A stretch of 64,000 nucleotides of DNA from positions 58,693 through 122,692 of the forward strand of contig JACQFQ010000050.1 in assembly GCA_016199985.1 (NCBI GenBank), read 5' to 3'. The notes under the pieces were generated by a model. The model ran no database searches. It worked only from the letters and a program-made list of their open reading frames with translations, and was not told the DNA's origin. Origin of the DNA: Verrucomicrobiota bacterium (GTDB lineage Bacteria > Verrucomicrobiota > Verrucomicrobiia > Limisphaerales > UBA11320). The translations under genes were made by a program, and so were the position numbers. Positions 17,563 through 26,294 of the stretch are shown here, in pieces (position 1 is the first letter of the stretch; every line of letters begins with the position of its first letter).

Positions 17563-20073
17563 ATGAGTGACGAAGCCATGAACAACTTCACCCCGCGCGC
17601 GCAGCAGGTCCTGGCGCTCGCGCGCAAGGAGGCGGATCGCTTCAACCACAACTTTGTGGGCACGGAGCATCTGCTGCTGGGCCTCATCAAGCTGGGGCAG
17701 GGGGTTGCGGTCAATGTTCTCCAGAAGCTGGGCCTCGACCTGGAGACGGTCAGGATGGAGGTCGAAAAGCAGGTCGGCACGGGGACCGACCAGAAGATGA
17801 TGGGAAACATCCCTTACACGCCCCGTGTCAAGAAGGTCCTGGCGCTCGCGACCAAGGAGGCGAAGGCGCTGAATCACACCTACGTCGGCACAGAGCATAT
17901 TCTTCTCGGCCTGCTGCGTGAGGGCGACGGCGTCGCCGCGCGCGTGCTGAAGAACCTCGACGTCGACATCGAACAGACCCGGAAGGAGATTCTGAAGGAA
18001 CTCGATCCGAACTTCGCCGCTCAGGAGGAGAGCACGGGCGCGGGCGGCGCCGGAGAGCCCCCTTCCGAGAAAAGCGCCCCGGAAAAGAAGGGCGATGTCA
18101 AAACTCCCGCGCTGAAGGCGTTCGGCCGCGATCTCACCGAGATCGCCCGCAAGGGGGAGATGGATCCGGTCATCGGACGCAAGAACGAGATCGAGCGCGT
18201 CATCCAGATCCTCTGCCGCCGCACCAAGAACAATCCCGTCCTGCTGGGGGAGGCCGGTGTCGGGAAGACCGCGATCGTCGAAGGCCTCGCGCAGGAAATC
18301 TCCAAGGGCAACGTTCCGGAGATTCTGCGGGAGAAGCGCGTCATCACCCTGGACCTGGCCCTCATGGTGGCCGGGACCAAGTACCGAGGCCAGTTCGAGG
18401 AGCGCATCAAGGCGGTCATGGACGAGATCCGCCGCGCCAAGAACGTCATCCTTTTCATCGATGAGCTGCACACAATCGTGGGCGCCGGGTCCGCCGAAGG
18501 CACCATGGACGCCTCCAATATCATCAAGCCGGCCCTGAGCCGCGGAGAGATGCAGTGCATCGGCGCGACGACCCTCAACGAGTATCGCAAGTACATCGAG
18601 AAGGACGCCGCGTTGGAGCGCCGATTCCAGAGCGTCAAAGTCGAGGCGCCTTCCATCGAGGAGGCCGTCCAGATTCTCAAGGGGCTCCGCCCGAAGTACG
18701 AGGAGCACCACAAAGCCGAGATCACCGACGCCGCCGTGGAGGCCGCCGTCACCTACTCGGACCGCTATATCACCGATCGCTACCTTCCGGACAAGGCGAT
18801 CGACCTGATGGACGAGGCGGGATCGCGCGCGCGCATCGGCGCGATGACGCGCCCGCCGGAGCTCAAGGACATCGAGGCTGAGATCGAGGAGATCAAGCTC
18901 AAGAAGGAGAAGGCCATCAAGGAGCAGGACTTCGAGGCCGCCGCCTCCATGCGCGACAAGGAGAAGCAGGCCAAGGATCGGCAGGAAAAGGTGCTCAGCG
19001 ACTGGCGCGCGAGCCGCGAGGAACAGCGGGTGAGGGTCGACGAGGAGGACATCCTCCAGGTGGTTTCCAAGTGGACCGGAGTGCCGCTGAAGCGCATGGA
19101 AAAGGGCGAGGCCCAGCGCCTTCTCGACATGGAGAAGGACATGGAGCGAGTTGTGATCGGGCAGAAGGAAGGCGTCTCGGCAATTTGCAGGGCGCTCCGT
19201 CGTTCGCGAGCGGACCTGAAGGATCCGCGGCGGCCCATTGGGACTTTCGCTCTCCTCGGCCCCACGGGCGTTGGCAAAACCCTGCTGGCGAAATCCCTCG
19301 CCGAATCCATGTTCGGCGACAGCAAGGCGCTCATCCAGCTCGACATGTCCGAGTATATGGAGCGCCACAACGCGTCGCGAATGGTCGGCTCGCCGCCGGG
19401 TTACGTGGGGTTCGAGGAGGGAGGCCAGCTGACCGAGCAGGTTCGCCGCCGTCCTTACTCCGTGGTGCTGTTCGATGAGATCGAGAAGGCGCACCCCGAT
19501 GTCATGAACATGCTCCTTCAGATCCTGGAGGAGGGAAAGCTGACGGACAATGTCGGGCGCGTGGTGAACTTCCGGAACACGGTCATCCTGCTCACTTCAA
19601 ACGTCGGCGCGGAAACCATCAAGAAGAACAACACCCTGGGCTTCGCTCCGAGCTCGGACGAGGGGAGCTACGAGAAGATGCGCGAGAAGATCATGGAGGA
19701 GGCCAAGAAGGCCTTTCGTCCTGAGTTCTTGAATCGCCTCGACGATATCATCGTGTTCCATCAGCTCAGCAAGCCCGACCTGATCCGGATCCTGGATCTC
19801 GAGGTCGTGAAGGTGATGGAGCGGTTGAAGTCAAAGAATCTTCTGCTTCAGCTCGATGACAAGGCGAAGGACTTTCTGGTGGAGAAGGGCTTTGATCCCG
19901 CCTATGGCGCCCGGCCGATGCGTCGGGCCGTGGAGCGTTATCTCGAGGATCCGCTTGCTGAGGAGATCCTCAAAGGCACGATCCACGGCGGCGATCCCAT
20001 CCGCGTCACTGTGCACGAGAGCAAGCTGCAGTTTGAGCAGAGCGCTCCGGCCAGCGGGGCTCTCTCCAGCTAG
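17563..20073 (+). CDS. clpC: ATP-dependent Clp protease ATP-binding subunit ClpC
   Basis: 836 residues, full length. Two N-terminal Clp repeats (about 5-150; FTPRAQQVLALARKEA and YTPRVKKVLALATKEA), AAA domain 1 with Walker A GEAGVGKT (about 228), a middle region containing a UVR motif (about 440-475), AAA domain 2 with Walker A GPTGVGKT (about 566) and a C-terminal D2-small domain. The UVR-containing middle region distinguishes ClpC from ClpA and ClpB. It unfolds substrates for ClpP. No mcsA, mcsB or ctsR is adjacent, so control differs from the Bacillus operon; the gene appears monocistronic. Confidence 0.97.
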   Translation: MSDEAMNNFTPRAQQVLALARKEADRFNHNFVGTEHLLLGLIKLGQGVAVNVLQKLGLDLETVRMEVEKQVGTGTDQKMMGNIPYTPRVKKVLALATKEAKALNHTYVGTEHILLGLLREGDGVAARVLKNLDVDIEQTRKEILKELDPNFAAQEESTGAGGAGEPPSEKSAPEKKGDVKTPALKAFGRDLTEIARKGEMDPVIGRKNEIERVIQILCRRTKNNPVLLGEAGVGKTAIVEGLAQEISKGNVPEILREKRVITLDLALMVAGTKYRGQFEERIKAVMDEIRRAKNVILFIDELHTIVGAGSAEGTMDASNIIKPALSRGEMQCIGATTLNEYRKYIEKDAALERRFQSVKVEAPSIEEAVQILKGLRPKYEEHHKAEITDAAVEAAVTYSDRYITDRYLPDKAIDLMDEAGSRARIGAMTRPPELKDIEAEIEEIKLKKEKAIKEQDFEAAASMRDKEKQAKDRQEKVLSDWRASREEQRVRVDEEDILQVVSKWTGVPLKRMEKGEAQRLLDMEKDMERVVIGQKEGVSAICRALRRSRADLKDPRRPIGTFALLGPTGVGKTLLAKSLAESMFGDSKALIQLDMSEYMERHNASRMVGSPPGYVGFEEGGQLTEQVRRRPYSVVLFDEIEKAHPDVMNMLLQILEEGKLTDNVGRVVNFRNTVILLTSNVGAETIKKNNTLGFAPSSDEGSYEKMREKIMEEAKKAFRPEFLNRLDDIIVFHQLSKPDLIRILDLEVVKVMERLKSKNLLLQLDDKAKDFLVEKGFDPAYGARPMRRAVERYLEDPLAEEILKGTIHGGDPIRVTVHESKLQFEQSAPASGALSS

Positions 20074-20241
20074 CCCGGATTTCTCGCGCTCGAATGGACT
20101 GATCTCCCCCGACGTCTTGGGATGTTCAAAGATTCCTGCTTGTCGGAGTTGATCTCTGGCGAGCCGGGCTGGCCCTGCCCAATGACTCTCAAGAAAGAAA
20201 CGAGGACGTTGCGACATCCGCGGCCCAAGTCCCGCGGCCTG

Positions 20242-23200
20242 CTAGGGGCCGAAGGATTTGACCAGCTGGCCCGTGAGGCCGTTCCAGATCCTCAGGACGC
20301 TGTCCTGGCCTCCGCCGACGACCCATTTCCCATCGCGTGTGACCGCGGCGCTTTGCACGAAGTCGGTGGCGCCTCCGAAGGAGCGAACGGTCTTCCCATC
20401 GTCCGCCACGAGCCGCACCTGGGAATCGCCTGAGGTGACCAGCGCCTCATTGGTGGCGTCCACGTAGCAGATCGATGTGACTTCCTTCTCCGCGCCTCCG
20501 ATGGTCTTCTTCTGCTCGCCGGTGACGAAATTCCAGAGCTTGATCACCTTGTCGGCGCCTGCGCTCGCCAGGGTTCGTCCGTCCTGCCTCCAGCTGACGC
20601 CCAGCACATGGTGGGTGTGGCCTTCGAAGCTGCGCGCCAGCGCTCCTGAATCGAGGCTCCACACTTTCACGAAGCGGTCGGAAGCGGCGCTCGCGAGCAG
20701 CGTTCCGTCGGGGGAGAAATCGACGGCGAGCACCACATCGCTGTGGGCGTTGGTGAAGCTTCGCAGCATCTTGCCCGAGCTCACCTCCCATAGATTCAGC
20801 TCGCCGCTGCGCGAAGGCTCGCCGCTGCCGATCGCGAGCCGCCCGCCATCGGGGCTGAACTGAAGCGCGTTCACCCGGCCCTTGAGCGGAGACTGCGGGT
20901 CGTCGCCTCCGAGGGTTCTGGCCAGAATCCATCGCTCCTGATGGACGCGTTTCACGGGAACGCCGTTTGTGCCGAGCGTCAGCACCGCGCCCCGCTTGTC
21001 GGTCGCGATGCGGATCAGGCCGCCTTCCGGAGTGGAGGATGTCCTCATGCCGAGCCCCGTTTCCGAACCCCAGGACTGAAGTTTGAGGTTGGATCCGGCG
21101 GTGAGCAATCCGACCCCGTCCTGCGAAAACGCCAAGGCGAGAAACGGCCTGCGGCCTTCCGACGACGCTTTGCGCGCGGACGCTGTCTGTTCCTCGGCTT
21201 TCTTAAGAGCGGTCTGGGCCGCCTGCAGAGCGGTCTCGGCTTCAGGCACGGCGTCCGACGCCTTCTTGGACGCGCGCTGGGCCGAGGCGAGCTGGTCCTC
21301 CGCCGAGCGCTTCGCGTTAAGAGCCGTGTCGTGCTCCTTCTCGGCTGTGTCCAGGGACTTCAGAGCGGCGGTCAGTTTTTCCGGAACCTGCTTTTGCTTC
21401 TCGGCGATCTCGGCGCTCTTTTTCTGCGCCGCCACCTTGGCTTCTTCGGCGGCTTTGCGCTTCGGCTCCGCGTCCTTTGCGAAGCGATCCGCGACTGCTT
21501 TGGCATCCGCCAGGAACTGCGTCGCCGCCGTCGCCAGCTTCTCCGCGGTCGCCTTTGCCGCCGCGAGCGCGGGGGTCTTGCCGGCGTCCGATTTGGCTGC
21601 GGCGTCGAGTTCCTTCGCCGCCTTTTGCGCAGCGTCGGCGGTGGCTTTCGCGTCATCGATCCGTCGTCGCGCCGCCGTCGCCTCCGCCTCCGCCTGCTTG
21701 GCCTGCGCCTCCACGGCGTCGCGATCCGCCGCGGCCTTCAGGAGCTCAGCCGCGAGCTCCGCGGGCGCCTTCTCGGCGGCGGCTCGCGCCTCGACGGCGG
21801 TCAGCACAGCTTTCTGCTTGTCCGTCAGCGTCCTCTCCGCTGTGACGCGCGTGTCCAGCGCCTTGGCGGCGAAGTCGCTTTCGGTCTTTGACCGCTTCTT
21901 CGCCTCGTCGAGGACGCCTTGTCGATAGCCGATATCTTCCTTAGCGTGGCCCACCGCGCGCTCGCCCCGCCCGACGGCCTCGTCGGTGGAAGGATCTCCC
22001 GTGACCTCCGCGACCTTCTGCGCGTCGGCGACGCGCCACACCTTGGCGACGGCGTTCGACCCGATTGCGGCCATTCGAGATCCGTCCGTCGAAACCGCCA
22101 AGGCCGCGACCGCCGCGCCGAAGTCCGCCTTTCTAAGCATCTCGCCCTTCTCCGCGCTCCAGACGCGGATCGAACCATCCGAAGACCCGCTGATCAGCAG
22201 AGGCGTTTCCCCCGCGGCAAACTCCAGGCAGGAGATCCGGGCGTCGTGGCCTTTCATCTCTTTGACCATGACCAGCGTGGCGTTGGTTTGCGGCCCAGCA
22301 GGAGGTTGCCAGAGCCGCAGCACCCGGTCTTCGCCGGCGGTCGCGATCCGCTTGCCATCCGGATGCCACGCGGCCGCGGACACATTGGTCGGCGTTTCAA
22401 TCCAGGCGACCGACGCGCCGTCCTCCGCGCTCCAGACGCCGACGCGGAGGCTTCCGGACACGCTGAGGATCCTCTTTCCGTCCGGGGAGAACGCCGTTTT
22501 TTGTATGGCATGCGCGTGCGCGATCCATTGGGTCCGGAGCTGTCCGGAGGCCGCGTCCCACAGCGCGATCACGCCGTCCTCGTGTCCCGTCGCGTACCAG
22601 TCGCCCTGAGGCGATGTCGCCAGCGTCGTTGCGCGCTTCAGGGAAGGAGCCTTCAGCTCCAAGCGGTTTTCCTCGATGGTCCGCTGCCACAGTTTGGCCG
22701 CGCGGTAGTCGCCGGACGCGAGCCAGCTCCCGTCAGGGCTGAAGGCGAGCGCGTTCACGAGGTCGCGATGCGCCACGCCCTCCTTCGGATAGAGTCCGCT
22801 CTTTTGGAGATCGGGGTCCACGAGCCGATCGAGCAGTCGTTGGGAAGGGATGTGATAGAGACTGATTTGATTCGCCCGGCCGCAGGCGATGATCTGGGCG
22901 TCCTCAGTCATGGCCAGGGAGAGGATCGGGTTGACGCCGGGCGGCAAGGCCTGCCACTCGACCACGGCGACTCCCCGGACCTCGCCGGTGGCGCCCTGGT
23001 CGATCCATAGCTTTAACAGTCCGAGTTGCTCGGGCGTGAGGTCGACCGCTTCCACCTTGTTGTCCTTCGGCGGCATGAAGGGTTTGTCCCGATGCGCGGC
23101 GACTTTCAACAGCAGGCTCGCCTCGCTTTTGCCCGTGGTGATTGCGGGGCCTGATTCACCGCCTTTTTTCAAGTCAGCCGGCGTTTCCAGGATCAGATCC

Positions 23201-23496
23201 GCCTTCGCTTTGGTTCGGTTGTGGCACGCGAGGCAGTTCGCGCGGAAGATCGGGAGGACCTCCTTCTCGAAGTCCACAGGGGTCGTTCGCGACAACGTCG
23301 CCACCGGGATGGCCGCCGCCTTTGCGGCGGGCGCCTCGGGTTCCGCGGCGATCATCCTGTGAGTCGCGGCGATGGCGAGGATCAGGGCGGCAAGCCGCTC
23401 AAGCGCGGGGCGTGGCCGAAAGGAAGGACGTGAGACGCAAGGCCGGGTGTTCATGAAGGGATGAGGCTGCGCCTGAACGGGAGGTCGATCGCTCAT
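20242..23496 (-). CDS. Planctomycete-type cytochrome c / WD40 repeat protein with a coiled-coil insert
   Basis: 1084 residues. Signal-like helix (about 34-50), then a PSCyt1 domain with a CLACH c-type haem motif (88-92) and a MPPKDNK segment, then WD40 repeats (about 185-490), an Ala/Lys/Glu-rich coiled coil (about 505-778), and more WD40 repeats to the end. The coiled coil thus interrupts the propeller. Its start codon overlaps the stop of the upstream PPC-domain gene (ATGA at 23493-23496), so the two are translationally coupled and probably work together at or outside the cytoplasmic membrane. Known genomes pair these families, but their function is not established. Confidence 0.88.
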   Translation of the reverse strand: MSDRPPVQAQPHPFMNTRPCVSRPSFRPRPALERLAALILAIAATHRMIAAEPEAPAAKAAAIPVATLSRTTPVDFEKEVLPIFRANCLACHNRTKAKADLILETPADLKKGGESGPAITTGKSEASLLLKVAAHRDKPFMPPKDNKVEAVDLTPEQLGLLKLWIDQGATGEVRGVAVVEWQALPPGVNPILSLAMTEDAQIIACGRANQISLYHIPSQRLLDRLVDPDLQKSGLYPKEGVAHRDLVNALAFSPDGSWLASGDYRAAKLWQRTIEENRLELKAPSLKRATTLATSPQGDWYATGHEDGVIALWDAASGQLRTQWIAHAHAIQKTAFSPDGKRILSVSGSLRVGVWSAEDGASVAWIETPTNVSAAAWHPDGKRIATAGEDRVLRLWQPPAGPQTNATLVMVKEMKGHDARISCLEFAAGETPLLISGSSDGSIRVWSAEKGEMLRKADFGAAVAALAVSTDGSRMAAIGSNAVAKVWRVADAQKVAEVTGDPSTDEAVGRGERAVGHAKEDIGYRQGVLDEAKKRSKTESDFAAKALDTRVTAERTLTDKQKAVLTAVEARAAAEKAPAELAAELLKAAADRDAVEAQAKQAEAEATAARRRIDDAKATADAAQKAAKELDAAAKSDAGKTPALAAAKATAEKLATAATQFLADAKAVADRFAKDAEPKRKAAEEAKVAAQKKSAEIAEKQKQVPEKLTAALKSLDTAEKEHDTALNAKRSAEDQLASAQRASKKASDAVPEAETALQAAQTALKKAEEQTASARKASSEGRRPFLALAFSQDGVGLLTAGSNLKLQSWGSETGLGMRTSSTPEGGLIRIATDKRGAVLTLGTNGVPVKRVHQERWILARTLGGDDPQSPLKGRVNALQFSPDGGRLAIGSGEPSRSGELNLWEVSSGKMLRSFTNAHSDVVLAVDFSPDGTLLASAASDRFVKVWSLDSGALARSFEGHTHHVLGVSWRQDGRTLASAGADKVIKLWNFVTGEQKKTIGGAEKEVTSICYVDATNEALVTSGDSQVRLVADDGKTVRSFGGATDFVQSAAVTRDGKWVVGGGQDSVLRIWNGLTGQLVKSFGP

Positions 23497-26096
23497 GGAT
23501 TCGCCTTTTGCGCGGTTTTTGGCGCGGCGATCTTGAGGATCACCGGCATCGAATAGAAAGCGTCGTTGAACTCGCGCTTGGCGAAGGCCTTGATTCGTTC
23601 CTCCGAGGAGGTCTTGGACTGGGTTTGCGATTCCACCTGTCGGACGAGCGATTCCACGCGACGCGTTTTCTCGGCTAGAGACTCCTGGGCCTGTTTCACC
23701 GCGGGTTGCTTCTCCGGGGCGGCCTTGGCCTCGGCCTCCGCCTTCTCAACCGCTTTCTTGGCCTCTGGAATCTCGGCTTTGGCTTTTTCGAGCTGGTCCT
23801 TCGTTGCAGGGAGGGCCTTGTCGGCCTCTGACTTGGCGGTCTCGGCGCTGGCCAGAGCGGCGGCGCTCCGCGGAGCGGAGAACGTCGCCTGGGACTCGAC
23901 GTGAAGCCAGTGTTCGCCCTCCGGGATCTTCGTCTGGGCGAGATCTATTTCGAACACGGCGTTCGTGGCCGCCTTGTCAACGTCGATCTCCTTGCCCGCG
24001 CCCAGCGAGGGATGTCCCACAAGCCTCAACTTCAGATTCGCCGGAAACTCCGCGGTTCGTCGAATGACGACCGGCAGGCTGAACTTCGCGCCAGGCGCCA
24101 CCGTCAACGATGGGCTTCCGCCCAGAACAAGGCTCAGGGGCTCCGATTCCTCGGGGCGCACGGCAAGCGCCAAGTCCTCCGATACCCTCGTCCTCACGGT
24201 CTCCGTCTCGTAGCTTCCCACGGACCAGACCAGCGTCGCGCTCCGGCACTCGCGACGACTCTCGCCCTGGCTTGTGACTGTTTTGCCGTAAAGCTTCAAC
24301 GCGCCGGTCCAGTTTGTCGCCGTCTCGTCCGCGTGAAGCAGGAGGAGGGTGGATTTCGCATCGGCCGCGATCCGCGTTTCCTCGCAGCGAACGCCGGGGG
24401 GAAGCCCCTCGGCTTGCACGATGATGGGCTGATCGAACCCGTCGATGCGAAACGCCATCACCCGGATGGCGATGACGCCATTCTTGCGCAGGACAGATGT
24501 CCATGCTTTGAGCTCCTTCGAATCCTTCGCCACGGCCGGAGGCGGGACGGGCATGGCGACGAGGCGGAAATCCGGCGTCGGCGCTCGAACGATGAGCCGA
24601 TACGGACGCATGATGTCATCGCGAGGAACTGTGGATTGATCGCGAACGAGGAGTCGATACACGCCGTCCTCCTTCACATCAAAGCGAACCGAAGGATCGC
24701 CCGTGGCGGAGCGAAAGTCTTGTCCTCCGATGCCGGCGTCGGAATCGTAGCCTTCCTGAACATCGGCGGCCTGCTCGACGCCTTTGGCGTCGCGCATGAC
24801 GCGTTGCGCGACCAGCGCGGGGTCGGCGGAGACGCCGAGGCGTTGCGCGACGACCTCCACGATCCAGGTCTGCCCCTTCTTTCCCTCAAACTGATACCAG
24901 TCCTGGTCGCTGCGTCCGCGGAACAACCCTGACACTTCCAGGGGGGGCGAAAGGACTTGGGCTTGCGCGGCCGTGTTGTTGGGCTCCTGCTCCGCTTGAA
25001 CGGGCGAGGAGGCGATGGAAAGGAGAACGGGGTTGCTGAAGCCGTTGGTGGCGCGGACTTGGTGGGTGAACGTGTCGAGTCCGCTGCCCGCGGCGACGAG
25101 TTCCTTCGAGGCTCGCGCCGGCGGCGAGCCGCCGGAACCGCCCGGCACGGTGATGGGCACGCGGATCGCCTGCACCGGCTGTCCGCCCAGTAGCTCGTCC
25201 TTTTCGGTCACGCCTCCCGGCAAATTCCATCCGTGGAACACGAACATCCGATTGGTTCCTGGCTGCGCGGCGGCCGGAGTCGCGTAAGCAATGTGAGGCC
25301 GGGTCGAGACGGTCAGACGATAGAAGAACGCGTCGCCCCCGCGATTGAGGAAGTCGTGCAGCCGCAGCGTGTATTCTCCGTCGCGGGGCGCGAGATAGCG
25401 GAGAGTGGTGTCCCGTCGGACGCGAGCGACCTCGTGCCCGGCCTTGTCGTGCAACCAGAGCGCCACCTCCAGCTTCGAGTCGATCTCCGGGCCCGCGCAC
25501 TCGGCGATGATCATCTGGCCCTGTCGCGCGTTGAATCTGAAAAAGTCCGCCTTGGCCGCCGTGGCCTTTCCGTTGATGGTCGTTCCGAGCGCGATGGGCA
25601 TCGCGGTGGCGAGCGCGTGATTGGTCCCCGGGTTTGTGAGCTCCGGGAAGTCTCCCACGCTGAAGATTCGAGGGTTGGAGACGCCGAACCGGCCCACCCA
25701 GCGGGCCTCGTAGACTCCCGGAGGAACATTGCTGGCGATGGTTATCTTCGCCTTCGTAGTCGCCCCGGGGGCAAACTGGGCGGTGATCCCGGGCGCCGAA
25801 AACCGGAGGGCGGCCGGATCGTCGAGATCCACTCCCGCCGCTGTCGCTTCGAACGCGGTTCCCCGCCTGCCCCCTGCCGGAAAAAGTGAATCGATTCGCG
25901 CCGTGGGAAGCTCAGCGGAGACGGCCAGAGCCAGCCAGCATAGGCTGAGAAGGGGTAGAGCAAGCAGCGATGTTCCCGGAACCGTCGCGCGCGCTCCGGT
26001 AATCAAGGAGCGAGGAAGGAGGCGTCGCGGGCTGTTTCGCTCGCGCGGAGCGGAACATCCCAAGCCGGCTGTGGTGGCGCTGGGGCTAGGAGGCAT
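23493..26096 (-). CDS. Secreted PPC-domain (pre-peptidase C-terminal) protein with C-terminal coiled coil
   Basis: 867 residues. A basic N-terminus and hydrophobic segment (about 40-60, LLALPLLSLCWLALAVSA) suggest export. An IPT-like N-terminal region (SLFPAGGRRGTAFEATAAG) is followed by PPC-type modules: KADFFRFNARQGQMIIAECA...DGEYTLRLHDF and RSDQDWYQFEGKKGQTWIVEV...DGVYRLLVRD. Near the C-terminus (about 725-830) lies an Ala/Lys/Glu-rich coiled coil. It is the upstream partner of the cytochrome/WD40 gene, with a 4-bp overlap; the matching coiled coils hint at a direct interaction. Function unknown. Confidence 0.82.
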   Translation of the reverse strand: MPPSPSATTAGLGCSAPRERNSPRRLLPRSLITGARATVPGTSLLALPLLSLCWLALAVSAELPTARIDSLFPAGGRRGTAFEATAAGVDLDDPAALRFSAPGITAQFAPGATTKAKITIASNVPPGVYEARWVGRFGVSNPRIFSVGDFPELTNPGTNHALATAMPIALGTTINGKATAAKADFFRFNARQGQMIIAECAGPEIDSKLEVALWLHDKAGHEVARVRRDTTLRYLAPRDGEYTLRLHDFLNRGGDAFFYRLTVSTRPHIAYATPAAAQPGTNRMFVFHGWNLPGGVTEKDELLGGQPVQAIRVPITVPGGSGGSPPARASKELVAAGSGLDTFTHQVRATNGFSNPVLLSIASSPVQAEQEPNNTAAQAQVLSPPLEVSGLFRGRSDQDWYQFEGKKGQTWIVEVVAQRLGVSADPALVAQRVMRDAKGVEQAADVQEGYDSDAGIGGQDFRSATGDPSVRFDVKEDGVYRLLVRDQSTVPRDDIMRPYRLIVRAPTPDFRLVAMPVPPPAVAKDSKELKAWTSVLRKNGVIAIRVMAFRIDGFDQPIIVQAEGLPPGVRCEETRIAADAKSTLLLLHADETATNWTGALKLYGKTVTSQGESRRECRSATLVWSVGSYETETVRTRVSEDLALAVRPEESEPLSLVLGGSPSLTVAPGAKFSLPVVIRRTAEFPANLKLRLVGHPSLGAGKEIDVDKAATNAVFEIDLAQTKIPEGEHWLHVESQATFSAPRSAAALASAETAKSEADKALPATKDQLEKAKAEIPEAKKAVEKAEAEAKAAPEKQPAVKQAQESLAEKTRRVESLVRQVESQTQSKTSSEERIKAFAKREFNDAFYSMPVILKIAAPKTAQKANP

Positions 26097-26294
26097 GAAT
26101 GGGGACGACGATGTGCGAGGATGTTTTCTTCAAAACAATCCTGATTGGCAAGCAGTTCCGAGCGTCGTTCTTGCGCGACCGCGTTCGCAATCGGCATGCG
26201 GGGGCAAGGCTGCCGCGCGAGGTGAAGCGGGACGTTCCGTCTGGAGGACCGCGCCCCTGATGGGTTTCCGCGGCGCCGAGTTGCCGGCCGGGGG

